Source: CAZTHL01 sp964613585
Lineage (GTDB): Bacteria; Pseudomonadota; Alphaproteobacteria; DSM-16000; Inquilinaceae
DNA: 64,000 nt
Assembly: GCA_964613585.1 (NCBI GenBank)
Contig: CAZTHL010000006.1
Span: 23,854-87,853, forward strand
Direction of reading: 5' to 3'
Below the pieces are notes generated by a model. It did not search any database. It saw only the letters and a list, made by a program, of their open reading frames with translations, and was not told where the DNA came from. Position numbers and translations under genes: made by a program. The number at the start of each line of letters is the position of its first letter. The first letter of the stretch is position 1. Positions 34,936-43,125 of the stretch are shown here, piece after piece.

Positions 34936-36233
34936 CAGCCCGGACCGCCGCGCGCGCCATCGCCGGCACCGCCGCCGTCCGCCGCGTCGGTGCGCAGGAA
35001 CATCTTGCCGAGGCCGTTCATGACCTCGAACAGCCGGTCGAACTGGTCCCGGAACGCGTTCCAGGGCAGCCGGGCCGCGGCGTGCCGCTCGAGCTTGCGC
35101 TGCAGGCCGATCAGATCGGTCTCGCCGTCGATGCCGGCGGCCAGGGCGCCGGCCAGCGGCGGCACCGGCAGGCGCAACTTGAGCCCGTCCACCGTGGCGA
35201 CCAGCGGCTGGCCCGGGCGCAGGGCGCGCGCCAGGGTGGCGCCGTCGATGCCGCGCAGCACCGGCCGCACCCGTTCCGGCGCCGGATGCCGGGCGAGGTC
35301 GGCGACCGAGGCGTCGGCGCGCCCGGCCGGCACCGCGTAGAAGGCGTGCATCTTGATGTTGCCGGCCAGGGCTTCGGCGACCGCGGCCCGGTCCCACGGG
35401 TCGAGCCCGGCGGCGCGTGCCCGCAGGCCAGGATCCGTCAGGTAGGTCTCGGGCCGGTAGCGGGCCGGCTCGACGAAGCCGGCGAGCGCGAGGCCGGCGC
35501 CCTCCAGCAGCCGGGCCAGCTCGGGCACGGTGAAGGCGCGGTCGCGGCCGTGCAGCAGCAGGTCGACCAGCCCGGCCGCGCTGCGCCGGTGATCCGCCAG
35601 CAGCGGGTTGCGCCGGAACCAGTTGGTCTCCGGCAGCTCCTCGATGAGCCGCCCGGCCAATGGCACCCGCGCCTCGGCCGGGAGGTCGCGCCCGAGCCGG
35701 CGCAGCGCGTCCTGCAGCGGGTAGACGCCGGTGCGGCCGATGGCGCCGTAGACCATCAGCCCGAGCCCGCCGTCGGGCGCCAGCTGCCCGGCCAGGACGC
35801 CGAGGCCGGCCGCCGGGTCCTCGAGATGGTGCAGCACCCCGCAGCAGTCGATGTAGTCATAGGGACCCGGCGCCAGGGCGGGCAGGTCGAGCAGTGAGCC
35901 GGTGAGGAAGCGCGCCGGCGGCAGCCCGCGCGCGGCCAGTCGCGCCTCGGCGATCGCCCGGGCCGCCTCCGACAGGTCGACATAGGTGATCGCCGCCTCG
36001 ATCCCGGCGGTGGCACAGTGCTGGGCCAGCATGACCAGCCCGTCGCCGGTGCCGCCGCCGGCGAAAAGCGCCCGGAACGGTCGGCGCCGCGGGCGGGCGC
36101 CGCCGAGCAGGTAGTGGCACAGCTCGTCGAGGTGGCTGGGCGAGCCCTCGATCAGACGACTTGCCTCGTCCGCCGGGTCACGCGCCGGATAGGGGTAGCT
36201 CTCGTACTGCTCGGACAGAAGGGGATCGGTCAT
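34935..36233 (-). CDS. SAM-dependent methyltransferase, class I
   Basis: 432 residues. The Rossmann methyltransferase part covers about 40-180: motif I ALFAGGGTGDGL, ITYVDLSEAARAIAEAR, ARFLTGSLLDLP and YDYIDCCGVLHHLEDP with the typical loop before GLMVYGAIGR. The C-terminal ~150 residues form an extra domain of unknown role with LRLPVPPLAGAL. The substrate is not evident; the HHLEDP pattern points to small-molecule or tRNA-type methyltransferases. It overlaps both neighbours in TGATG, giving an asparaginase-methyltransferase-xerC translation unit. Confidence 0.85.
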   Translation of the reverse strand: MTDPLLSEQYESYPYPARDPADEASRLIEGSPSHLDELCHYLLGGARPRRRPFRALFAGGGTGDGLVMLAQHCATAGIEAAITYVDLSEAARAIAEARLAARGLPPARFLTGSLLDLPALAPGPYDYIDCCGVLHHLEDPAAGLGVLAGQLAPDGGLGLMVYGAIGRTGVYPLQDALRRLGRDLPAEARVPLAGRLIEELPETNWFRRNPLLADHRRSAAGLVDLLLHGRDRAFTVPELARLLEGAGLALAGFVEPARYRPETYLTDPGLRARAAGLDPWDRAAVAEALAGNIKMHAFYAVPAGRADASVADLARHPAPERVRPVLRGIDGATLARALRPGQPLVATVDGLKLRLPVPPLAGALAAGIDGETDLIGLQRKLERHAAARLPWNAFRDQFDRLFEVMNGLGKMFLRTDAADGGGAGDGARGGPG

Positions 36234-37222
36234 CACGGGAATCCGGGCGCGGGCCGGAGCCGGCCGACCGGCTCGCCCCGACGGGAATGGATGATCGCCG
36301 CCAGGCGCGGCTCGAGACGGCCCGCCGCGGCCGCGTCGAGCGCGCCCAGGTCGATCAGCAGGGCGAGAAGGGCGCGCTCGGCGGCCCGGCCCGCGCCGTC
36401 CTCGATCTTCACGGCGAGGCCGAGGCCGAGCGCCGGCAGGCAGGCGGCATGCACGCCCTCCGCGCCGCCCTTGACCAGGACCGCGCCGCCGGTCGCCGCG
36501 ATCACCTCGGTGTCGAAGCGGCCGGTGCCGGCGACCAGCTGCGGCCGGCCGCCCCAGGCGCCGCAGAGGCGCGAGGCCGCCTCGGCTCGCCGCGCCGGCA
36601 CCTCGGCCGGGTCGGCGAGGCGGGCCATGGCGAGGGCGACGGCGCCAAGCGGGATCGCAATGGTGGGGATCGAGCAGCCGTCGGTCGCCCGCGGCGCCGC
36701 GCCCAGATCCCGGCCGGTCATCTGCTCGAGCGTGCCCAGCACGCGCTGCTGCACCGGATGCTCGAAGGCCGCGTAGCCGGCGACCGGCTCGCCCCGGTGC
36801 CGCGCCGTGGTCAGCATGGCGGCGTGCTTGCCCGAGCAGTTGTCGTGGAGCGGCGTGACGCCGCTGCCGGCGCAGGCCGGAGCCGGGGCGCCCTCCGGAC
36901 GCGGCGGCGGGCGGCCGCCGCAGCGGAGCGCCCCGACGCCGACACCGATCCGCTCGAGCCAGGCCGCAACCCGCTCCGTGTGCTGCAGTTCGCCGCCGTG
37001 GGAGGCGCAGGCGAGCGCCAGCTCGTCCGGGCCCAGGCGGAAGGCCTCGGCAGCGCCGGTCTCGACCAGCGGCAGGGCCTGGATCGGCTTCACCGACGAG
37101 CGCGGCAGCACCGGCCGTTCGACGTCGCCCCAGGCGCCGAGCAGCCGGCCGCGCCCGTCGACCACGGCGGCGATGCCGCGGTGCCGGCTCTCCACCACCG
37201 GGCCGCGTACGACCTCGATCAT
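36233..37222 (-). CDS. L-asparaginase, rhizobial (class 3, AnsA/ReAII) type
   Basis: Hydrolyses asparagine to aspartate and ammonia. 329 residues with the class 3 signatures: paired serines and lysine in RSSVKPIQ (42-48), LACASHGGE, the Cys/Lys zinc-site segment HDNCSGKHAAML, TDGCSIPT, GTGRFDTEV and KGGAEGVHA. Unrelated to E. coli AnsA/AnsB; similar to the thermolabile Rhizobium etli enzyme. ATG 37222 gives the usual family length; the frame is open to an ATG at 37297. First gene of the coupled trio. Confidence 0.9.
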   Translation of the reverse strand: MIEVVRGPVVESRHRGIAAVVDGRGRLLGAWGDVERPVLPRSSVKPIQALPLVETGAAEAFRLGPDELALACASHGGELQHTERVAAWLERIGVGVGALRCGGRPPPRPEGAPAPACAGSGVTPLHDNCSGKHAAMLTTARHRGEPVAGYAAFEHPVQQRVLGTLEQMTGRDLGAAPRATDGCSIPTIAIPLGAVALAMARLADPAEVPARRAEAASRLCGAWGGRPQLVAGTGRFDTEVIAATGGAVLVKGGAEGVHAACLPALGLGLAVKIEDGAGRAAERALLALLIDLGALDAAAAGRLEPRLAAIIHSRRGEPVGRLRPAPGFP

Positions 37223-37414
37223 CGGCACCGCGTCGGCCGCCCGGCGGTCGTGTCCGCCGTCGGGGCTCGCCGGGGTCGGTCTCACGCTTGCTGCCATGAC
37301 AGAGCCATGGCACGGCCCGCGGAACCGGGCCGCGGGCACTCGGTTGAACGGCGGCGGCCGGCGGAAGGCTCGTCAGCCCAACGGTCAACGAAGATGCCAG
37401 AGGAACTTCCAGGA

Positions 37415-38023
37415 ATGTCGCGACTCCTTTCGACCACCGCCCTCGTCGCCGGCCTCATGCTCGGCTCCGGCGCCGTTATGGCGCAGCAGGAGCAGCCCGG
37501 CCAGGGCGATCAGGACGTGATGGGCCAGAACGCGGTGCGCGAGGCCGGCGAGGCGATGCAGCAGCAGGCCGGCGAGGTCAGCCATGAGGCGCAGGACTTC
37601 GTCGATCAGGCGACCATGGGCAACATGTTCGAGATCCAGTCGAGCCGGCTGGCCCGGCAGCGCAGCCAGGATCCGGAAGTGCGGGACTTCGCCGAGCGAA
37701 TGATCAGCGACCACACCGAGCTCGGCGGGCGGCTGCAGGGCATCGTCCGCGACATCGGCGCCACCATGCCGGAGCAGTTGAACCAGGAGCACCGGCAGCG
37801 CATCGAGCAGCTCGAGCGGGCATCCGGGGACGAGTTCGAACGTCTCTACATGCGCGAGCAGGTCGAGGCCCATGAGACGGCGACGCGGCTCTACGAGCAA
37901 TACGCTCGGCGGGGTCAGAACGAGCCGCTGACCTCGTTGGCCGAGGAGACCCTGCCGATCCTCGAGGGGCACCTGCGCTCGGCCCGGCAGATCCAGCAGA
38001 GCATGGAGACGGCGGCCCGCTGA
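37415..38023 (+). CDS. DUF4142 secreted protein
   Basis: 202 residues: signal peptide (MSRLLSTTALVAGLMLGSGAVMA) followed by an acidic Gln-rich linker and the DUF4142 four-helix ferritin-like domain (FVDQATMGNMFEIQSSRLA, RDFAERMISDHTELGGRL, QVEAHETATRLYEQYA, LEGHLRSARQIQQ). These exported proteins are common in alphaproteobacteria and often stress-induced; biochemical role unknown. ATG 37394 is an alternative start seven codons earlier. Divergent from the asparaginase gene. Confidence 0.88.
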   Translation: MSRLLSTTALVAGLMLGSGAVMAQQEQPGQGDQDVMGQNAVREAGEAMQQQAGEVSHEAQDFVDQATMGNMFEIQSSRLARQRSQDPEVRDFAERMISDHTELGGRLQGIVRDIGATMPEQLNQEHRQRIEQLERASGDEFERLYMREQVEAHETATRLYEQYARRGQNEPLTSLAEETLPILEGHLRSARQIQQSMETAAR

Positions 38024-38436
38024 CGCGGCGCCTCGCGGCAGGCCGGCGCGGGCCGCCAGGCCCGGGCCGGCCGTGCGTGTGCCGGCGTCCACATCCGGTC
38101 AGCAGGGCGCGCGCTTGTCCGACAGTCGGCAGGGGCGTCCACGGGTGATGCCAAGTCGCTGCCACTGGCCAGGAACCATTGTCGCCGATGCCGCGAGGCC
38201 AGCTGGCGATCGTGACCGAACTTTTGCTGCGGATGATAGCGTCGTCGCGAGCGAAGCGACGCGACCCGGGTTCTCGCTTTGCTGAAGCAGCTACGGACTC
38301 TGGACGGCCCGGCGCCAGCGCTCGTGTCATCCGCCCCATCGATTCTGCTTAGTTCATGGCCCTCGCCGAACGCTTGCCGACGAGGTGACAATGGTGCAGC
38401 GATGGCTCGGACACCAATGAGGCGAGCGGGGCGCGC
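38024..38436. other. Intergenic region, no gene recognised
   Basis: 413 bp with no recognisable coding sequence or strong hairpin. It includes an 8-base inverted repeat around CGTCGCTTCGCTCGCGACG (near 38240-38260) that could terminate the DUF4142 transcript on either strand. Confidence 0.35.
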
Positions 38437-38967
38437 GTGCGCGGCTATTTCGGCATCGGTGCGGAGAACACCAGTAAGGCGGCCAACATCGGCGCGCTGG
38501 TTCGCACGGCGCATGCCTTCGGCGCGGGCTTCGTGTTCACCGTCGGCCCGGTCGCCGAGCGGCCGGCGATGGGCTTCACCGACACCTCGGACACGGCGGC
38601 CTCGGTGCCGTTCTACCCGTTCGAGGACGTCGAGCACCTGCGGCTGCCCGAAGGCTGCACCCTGGTCGGGGTCGAGCTGATGGACCGGGCCATCGAGCTG
38701 CCGAGCTTCCGCCATCCGCGCCGCGCGGCCTATGTGCTGGGCTCCGAGCGTGGCGGCTTGTCGGCCGGCCTGCTCGCCCGCTGCGGCTTTGTCGTCAGGA
38801 TCCCGACCCGTTTCTCGATCAACCTGTCGCTGGCCGGAGCGCTGGTCATGTACGACCGGCTGATCAGCCTGGAGCGCTTCGCCCCGCGGCCCGGGATGCC
38901 CGGCGGCCCGGCCGAGTCGCCGCCGGAGCATGTCCACGGGCTGCCGCCGCTCCTGCGGCGGCGATAG
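38437..38967 (+). CDS. RNA 2'-O-methyltransferase, TrmH/SpoU family
   Basis: 176-residue trefoil-knot methyltransferase. SpoU motifs are clear: NIGALVRTAHAFGA (motif 1), YVLGSERGGLS (motif 2) and IPTRFSINLSLAGALVMYD (motif 3). The short length without an N-terminal RNA-binding domain resembles TrmL or TrmH minimal forms; the target RNA cannot be told. The start is GTG at 38437, the only in-frame initiator ahead of motif 1 after an Arg-rich stretch. Convergent with chrR, with a palindromic repeat between. Confidence 0.88.
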   Translation: MRGYFGIGAENTSKAANIGALVRTAHAFGAGFVFTVGPVAERPAMGFTDTSDTAASVPFYPFEDVEHLRLPEGCTLVGVELMDRAIELPSFRHPRRAAYVLGSERGGLSAGLLARCGFVVRIPTRFSINLSLAGALVMYDRLISLERFAPRPGMPGGPAESPPEHVHGLPPLLRRR

Positions 38968-39057
38968 CGCGCACGGCCTGGGTCGCGCCGCGTTCGGCAG
39001 GCGTCCAGTCCCAGGCACGCAGCCCCGCCTGTCGCCGTGATCCGGCCGAGGGCCGCC

Positions 39058-39188
39058 GCCGGACGCGGAAGCGGCACCGGCCCGCTCCCGCGGCCGGCCA
39101 GCCTGAGAGGCTGTCCTTGGGTAACTTGGCGGAGGTGGCTTGGCGGGGGAGCGGGCCGGCTGCGCCACCCGACCCTCAAACGCTCTAG
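39058..39188. repeat. CTAG-bounded palindromic repeat, copy 5
   Basis: GCGGCACCGGCCCGCTCCCGC on the left (shown here in its first part) pairs with GGGGGAGCGGGCCGG on the right, with the terminal CAAACGCTCTAG. The left outer end is degraded. The final CTAG supplies the TAG stop of chrR (39185-39187). Confidence 0.7.
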
Positions 39189-39907
39189 AAGCGGACGAAC
39201 GGGTCGAGGAAGCGGGTGAAGCGGCCGGTCAGCCTGAGCGGCGCGTCCATCACGGTCAGGCAGATGCAGTCCTCGTCCGCATCGGCGACCGGCCGATGAT
39301 CGACGTGCGGGTCGGTCATCGTGAAGTCACCCCGGTCGAAATGGCCGCGCTCGTCGCTGAAGCCGCCAGCCAGGACCAGGGTGGCCTCATTGCCGTGGTG
39401 GCTGTGCTGCGGCATGGCCGCGCCGGCGCGGATGCGCAGGAGCTTGGCCCGGCCACCCGAGCGCACCCCGACATCCAGCTCCTCGAGGCCGCGGATCACC
39501 GGACGCCAGGGGAGAATTCGCCCCTCTCCGCGCACCACGTGCCGCAGCGGCGCCGGCAGCAGCGCTTCGTCGGTGGCCGCCTCGGACGGCGGGCAGGCAA
39601 CCCGGGTCGGGTCGAAGCGGATCGCGGCATGATGGTCCGCGACCTCCTCCGGCTCGTCCAGACGCGCCAGCACGGCCTCCAGGCTCCCGCTCTCGACCGG
39701 GGCCGGCTCGAGCGCCTCCAGCAGCGCGCCGCCGATCGCCTCGTATTCCCGGACGCGGCGGCGGCATCGCGGGCACAGCGCCAGATGGGCCGCCACGATG
39801 AGGGACAGCGCCTCACGGGTGCTGCCCGCCGCGTAGTCCATCAGCAGCTCATCATCGACATGGTGCCTTGGCACGGAAGCCGCCATCGTCTCCGCCATCC
39901 TACTCAT
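39185..39907 (-). CDS. chrR: ChrR-type zinc anti-sigma factor with C-terminal cupin
   Basis: 240 residues. The N-terminal anti-sigma domain carries the zinc ligands (an early His, then AHLALCPRCR) and holds RpoE inactive; the C-terminal cupin (about 115-225, with AMPQHSHHGNEATLVLAGGF and DFTMTDPHVDHRP) is needed for release in response to singlet oxygen in Rhodobacter. It overlaps the rpoE stop by 8 bp, the usual rpoE-chrR order. Its stop codon lies in a palindromic repeat. Confidence 0.92.
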   Translation of the reverse strand: MSRMAETMAASVPRHHVDDELLMDYAAGSTREALSLIVAAHLALCPRCRRRVREYEAIGGALLEALEPAPVESGSLEAVLARLDEPEEVADHHAAIRFDPTRVACPPSEAATDEALLPAPLRHVVRGEGRILPWRPVIRGLEELDVGVRSGGRAKLLRIRAGAAMPQHSHHGNEATLVLAGGFSDERGHFDRGDFTMTDPHVDHRPVADADEDCICLTVMDAPLRLTGRFTRFLDPFVRF

Positions 39908-40577
39908 CCCCTACTTCCCGCCGCAGACGCGCCAGCGCCAGGCGCAGTCGCGACTTGACCGTCCCCAACGGGAGCTTGCTCTCGGCCGCGATCAGGCTAT
40001 GCGGCTTGTCGTCGTAGAAGGCGCGCAGCACGAGATCGCGCTGCTCCGCCGGCAGCGCGGCGATGGCGCCGCGCAAGCGCTCGGCATCCTGCGCGGTCTC
40101 GACCGCCCGGTCGGCGGGCTGCGTCGGCTCCGGCACCAGCGCCGGATCGTCGGGCTCCAGCTCCGGCCGCCGTTCCCGCCGCAGCTGGTCGATCCGCTTG
40201 TTGCGGGCGATGGTGAACAGCCAGGTGCTGGCGTTGGCCTTGGCCGGATCGAAGCTGTCGCTGCGCCGCCAGACCGTGACCATGACCTCCTGCATCAACT
40301 CCTCGGCGCCGGCCGCGTCGCAGCCCTGGCGCATCAGGTAGGCCTTGATGCGCGGCGCGACGGCGCGGAACAGCCGGGCAAAGGCCTCGCGGTCGCGGCG
40401 CTCGGCCACGGCGAGCAGCAGGGGATCAAGCGATATGTCGGTGCCGGCAGCCACGGCGCGCCCGAGCGAGGGAGACGATGCGCGCGCGTCGCCGCGCGCT
40501 CGGCCAGCTTGCTCCGCCAGCCGGCCGAGGACAATGGCTAGGACGTCGTCCTGATCGGTCACGGCTATCGACATCAT
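39900..40577 (-). CDS. rpoE: ECF sigma factor RpoE (ECF11-like)
   Basis: 225-residue extracytoplasmic-function sigma factor. Region 2 (AERRDREAFARLFRAVAPRIKAYL... EELMQEVMVTVWRR, STWLFTIARNKRIDQLRR) and region 4 (LPAEQRDLVLRAFYDDKPHSLIAAE, LPLGTVKSRLRLALARLR) are complete. Pairing with ChrR makes it the singlet-oxygen-responsive type. ATG at 40577 follows a candidate RpoE-type promoter by few bases; the longer frame upstream reads through promoter DNA and is rejected. Confidence 0.93.
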   Translation of the reverse strand: MMSIAVTDQDDVLAIVLGRLAEQAGRARGDARASSPSLGRAVAAGTDISLDPLLLAVAERRDREAFARLFRAVAPRIKAYLMRQGCDAAGAEELMQEVMVTVWRRSDSFDPAKANASTWLFTIARNKRIDQLRRERRPELEPDDPALVPEPTQPADRAVETAQDAERLRGAIAALPAEQRDLVLRAFYDDKPHSLIAAESKLPLGTVKSRLRLALARLRREVGDE

Positions 40578-40584
40578 AACAGTG

Positions 40585-40612
40585 CTTACGAAAGGGGGTG
40601 CCGGGCGGATCA
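40585..40612 (-). promoter_or_regulatory. Candidate RpoE (ECF11) autoregulatory promoter
   Basis: On the minus strand TGATCC, 16 bases, then CGTAAG, lying directly before the rpoE start. This matches the TGATCC / CGTA-type elements known for Rhodobacter RpoE promoters, so rpoE-chrR is probably autoregulated. The transcript would have a very short leader. Confidence 0.6.
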
Positions 40613-40691
40613 GGGCGCTACCCAAAAAATGCCCAAAAGCCGGCCTAGCGCCGGAGCGTGGTCCGGTGATATTTCCGTGGCATCGCCGGGC

Positions 40692-40720
40692 TTGACCCGC
40701 ATCGTTAACATCACGTCTTA
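40692..40720 (+). promoter_or_regulatory. Possible promoter of the ialB-family gene
   Basis: TTGACC followed by TCTTAA-like bases 17-18 bp later on the plus strand. The overlapping TGACCC-N15-CGTCTT also resembles a weak RpoE-type site. Divergent from rpoE-chrR; which sigma factor reads it is unclear. Confidence 0.3.
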
Positions 40721-40755
40721 AGGTCGTGAAGGATCGGACCCGTGAGGCAGGGACC

Positions 40756-41292
40756 ATGCTGAGAGCCATTCGTTCCAGTTCCTTGAGGGCCGGGCTCGTG
40801 GGAGCGGCGCTGCTGGCGCTCGGAGCGTGGCCGGCATCGGGGCAGGAGCAGGAGCACCTGGGCAGCAACCGCGACTGGCACGCGTTTCGCTTCATGGAGG
40901 ACGGCCAGCCGGTCTGCTACGTCGTCAGCGCTCCGGTGGAGGAGGCGGGTGACTACACCCGGCGTGGCGAGGTGTTCACCCTGGTCACCCATCGGCCGGC
41001 GGAGCAGAGCCGCGGTGTGGTCAGCATGATCGCCGGATATACGTTCGAGCCGGGCAGCGAGGTGAGCGTGGTCATCGGCGACGAGACGTTCGAGCTATTC
41101 ACCGACCAGGACAATGCCTGGACCCGCGATCCGGCCAGCGACATGCAGCTGGTCGAGGCCATGAAGGCCGGCGCCCGAATGGTGGTGCGCGGCACCTCGA
41201 GCCGCGGCACGCTGACCACGGACACCTACAGCCTGTTCGGCTTCACCGCCTCCTACGAGCTGATCAGCGAGGCCTGCGGGCTGTCCGCCTGA
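40756..41292 (+). CDS. Invasion-associated locus B (IalB) family protein
   Basis: 178-residue exported protein: Sec signal peptide to the ASGQ region (about 1-28), then the IalB fold with DWHAFRFMEDGQPVCYVVSAP and a second conserved Cys near the C-terminus (ISEACGLS), which may form a disulfide. Named after the Bartonella invasion locus, but the family is general in alphaproteobacteria and its biochemical role is unsettled. AGGGA precedes ATG 40756. Divergent from rpoE. Confidence 0.85.
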   Translation: MLRAIRSSSLRAGLVGAALLALGAWPASGQEQEHLGSNRDWHAFRFMEDGQPVCYVVSAPVEEAGDYTRRGEVFTLVTHRPAEQSRGVVSMIAGYTFEPGSEVSVVIGDETFELFTDQDNAWTRDPASDMQLVEAMKAGARMVVRGTSSRGTLTTDTYSLFGFTASYELISEACGLSA

Positions 41293-41363
41293 GCCGCGCC
41301 GGCGCGGACCCGGGGCCCGATGGCGGCTTTCGGGACGCCGCGCCGCGCGCTATATGCCGGGGC

Positions 41364-42686
41364 ATGAGCGTCACCGACCTTGCCGCCTTCATGCCGGAGC
41401 CCGCCGCGGCCGGGACCGGCTGCCTCGGCGCCGCCGACGCCGCGGCGGATCCGCGCCGGCCGCTGATCGGCCTGTCGCGCGAGGAGCTGGCGGCGTTCCT
41501 GGCCGAACTCGGCGAGCCGGCGTTCCGCGCGCGCCAGCTGTGGCGCTGGATCTATCGACGCGGCGCCCGCGACATCGGCCAGATGACGGATCTGGCCAAG
41601 GCGCTGCGCGCGAAGCTGGCCGACGGCGTCTCGCTCGACCGGCCGGCCGAGGCGCGCGCCCAGCACAGCGTTGACGGCACGTGCAAGTGGCTGCTCAGGC
41701 TCGCCGGCGGTCATCTGGTCGAGGCGGTGCACATCCCGGAGGAGGATCGCGGTACGCTCTGCCTGTCCTCCCAGGTCGGCTGCACGCTGACCTGCACGTT
41801 CTGCCATACCGGCACGCAGCGGCTGGTGCGCAACCTCGAGGCCGGCGAGATCGTCGGCCAGATCCTGCACGCGCGCGACGCGCTGGGCGACTGGCACGCG
41901 GCGGAGGGCGAGCGCCGGGTCACCAACCTCGTGCTCATGGGCATGGGCGAGCCGCTTTACAATTTCGAGGCCGTGGCCAAGGCCATGCGGATCGCCATGG
42001 ACGGCGAGGGGATCGGCATCTCGCGGCGGCGCATCACCCTGTCGACCTCGGGCGTGGTGCCGATGATGGACCGCTGCGGCGCGGAGCTCGGTGTCAATCT
42101 GGCCGTGAGCCTGCACGCGGTGACCGATCCGCTGCGCGACCGCCTGGTCCCGCTCAACCGGAAGTACCCGCTGGCCGAGCTGCTGGCCGCCTGCCGCCGC
42201 TATCCGGGGGTCAACAACGCCCGGCGCATCACCTTCGAGTACGTGATGCTGAGGGATGTGAACGACAGCCCGGCGGACGCGCGCGAGCTGGTGCGGCTGA
42301 TCCGCGGCATCCCGGCCAAGCTGAACCTGATTCCGTTCAACCCGTGGCCGGGCGCGCCGTTCGAGGGCTCGAGCGATGCGGCGATCGAGCGCTTCGCCCG
42401 CATCGTCATGGACGCCGGCTACGCCAGCCCGGTGCGCGCGCCGCGCGGCCGCGACATCCTGGCGGCCTGCGGCCAGCTCAAGTCGGACAGCGTGAAGGAA
42501 CGGAGGCGGCTGCGGCAGGCGGGCGCGGCAGCTGTGGCGGATGCGGCGAATGGCGGTGACGACTCGGCCGCCGCGACGGCTGCCGGTTCCGGAACGGCCG
42601 CTTCGCCCGCGTTGGCCGATGGCGTCGGATCGGCCGCCACGACGGAGGCCGACGCGAAGGCGACACGAGCGGCGATCCGGCGCTGA
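41364..42686 (+). CDS. rlmN: 23S rRNA A2503 / tRNA A37 C2-methyltransferase RlmN
   Basis: Radical-SAM enzyme. The cluster motif CTLTCTFCHTG is near 140, the GMGEPLYNF SAM segment follows, and the methyl-carrying Cys is in RGRDILAACGQL near 372; the N-terminal helical domain (LIGLSREELAAFLAELGEPAFRA, in part) binds RNA. 440 residues against a usual 380-410: the last ~55 are an Ala/Asp-rich low-complexity tail that is not part of the fold. ATG 41364 is taken as start. Confidence 0.94.
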   Translation: MSVTDLAAFMPEPAAAGTGCLGAADAAADPRRPLIGLSREELAAFLAELGEPAFRARQLWRWIYRRGARDIGQMTDLAKALRAKLADGVSLDRPAEARAQHSVDGTCKWLLRLAGGHLVEAVHIPEEDRGTLCLSSQVGCTLTCTFCHTGTQRLVRNLEAGEIVGQILHARDALGDWHAAEGERRVTNLVLMGMGEPLYNFEAVAKAMRIAMDGEGIGISRRRITLSTSGVVPMMDRCGAELGVNLAVSLHAVTDPLRDRLVPLNRKYPLAELLAACRRYPGVNNARRITFEYVMLRDVNDSPADARELVRLIRGIPAKLNLIPFNPWPGAPFEGSSDAAIERFARIVMDAGYASPVRAPRGRDILAACGQLKSDSVKERRRLRQAGAAAVADAANGGDDSAAATAAGSGTAASPALADGVGSAATTEADAKATRAAIRR

Positions 42687-43074
42687 GACGCTGCGGTCGG
42701 CGAAGGCCGAAGCTCGCACAGGGTGGGCGGATCCCCTGATCATCGCCGTGTTTGCGACGTGGTTCAGTGCTTGGCGTTGCCGGCGGGCAAGGCTCGCCGT
42801 TCACCCGCGACGGATGACACCTTTGCGACGATGCCGTGGTGTGCCGGCATGAGCGCCGCGGCCCTTCGGGCTGGTCACGAGACCGGCGAGTTGCTGCAAG
42901 GGCGCCAATGAGATCCCGGCATGGGCTGCATGAGGCCCCGGCATTGCTGGGCCCGCCCTCGCGCGGCGCTCGCGCGGCCCCTGCCGGGGTGCCCGATCCA
43001 CCGTCGACCGCGGTGCTCCCGGGCCACGCCGAACAGCGAGCCGGCCGGCATCGGCGCGCCTGAGCCGAGGGGGA
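42687..43074. other. Convergent intergenic region, no gene recognised
   Basis: About 390 bp between rlmN and the RTX gene. Short open frames have no recognisable content. Several GC-rich inverted repeats (for example GCGCGGC/GCGCGGC near 42962-42980) are visible but without U tracts. Confidence 0.35.
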
Positions 43075-43100
43075 AGAGGGGCGCGCGCGGACGCCCCTCT
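43075..43100 (-). terminator. Terminator hairpin of the RTX gene
   Basis: AGAGGGGCG and CGCCCCTCT form a perfect 9-bp stem with an 8-base loop, 25 bp beyond the RTX stop codon; TTCCCCC follows on the minus strand. Confidence 0.6.
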
Positions 43101-43125
43101 CCATCCCATCACGATGGGCCCGCGC

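Noticed and set aside
40577..40895. Upstream extension of the rpoE frame
   Set aside because: It would translate the divergent ialB leader and the candidate RpoE promoter; no sigma-factor sequence lies there.
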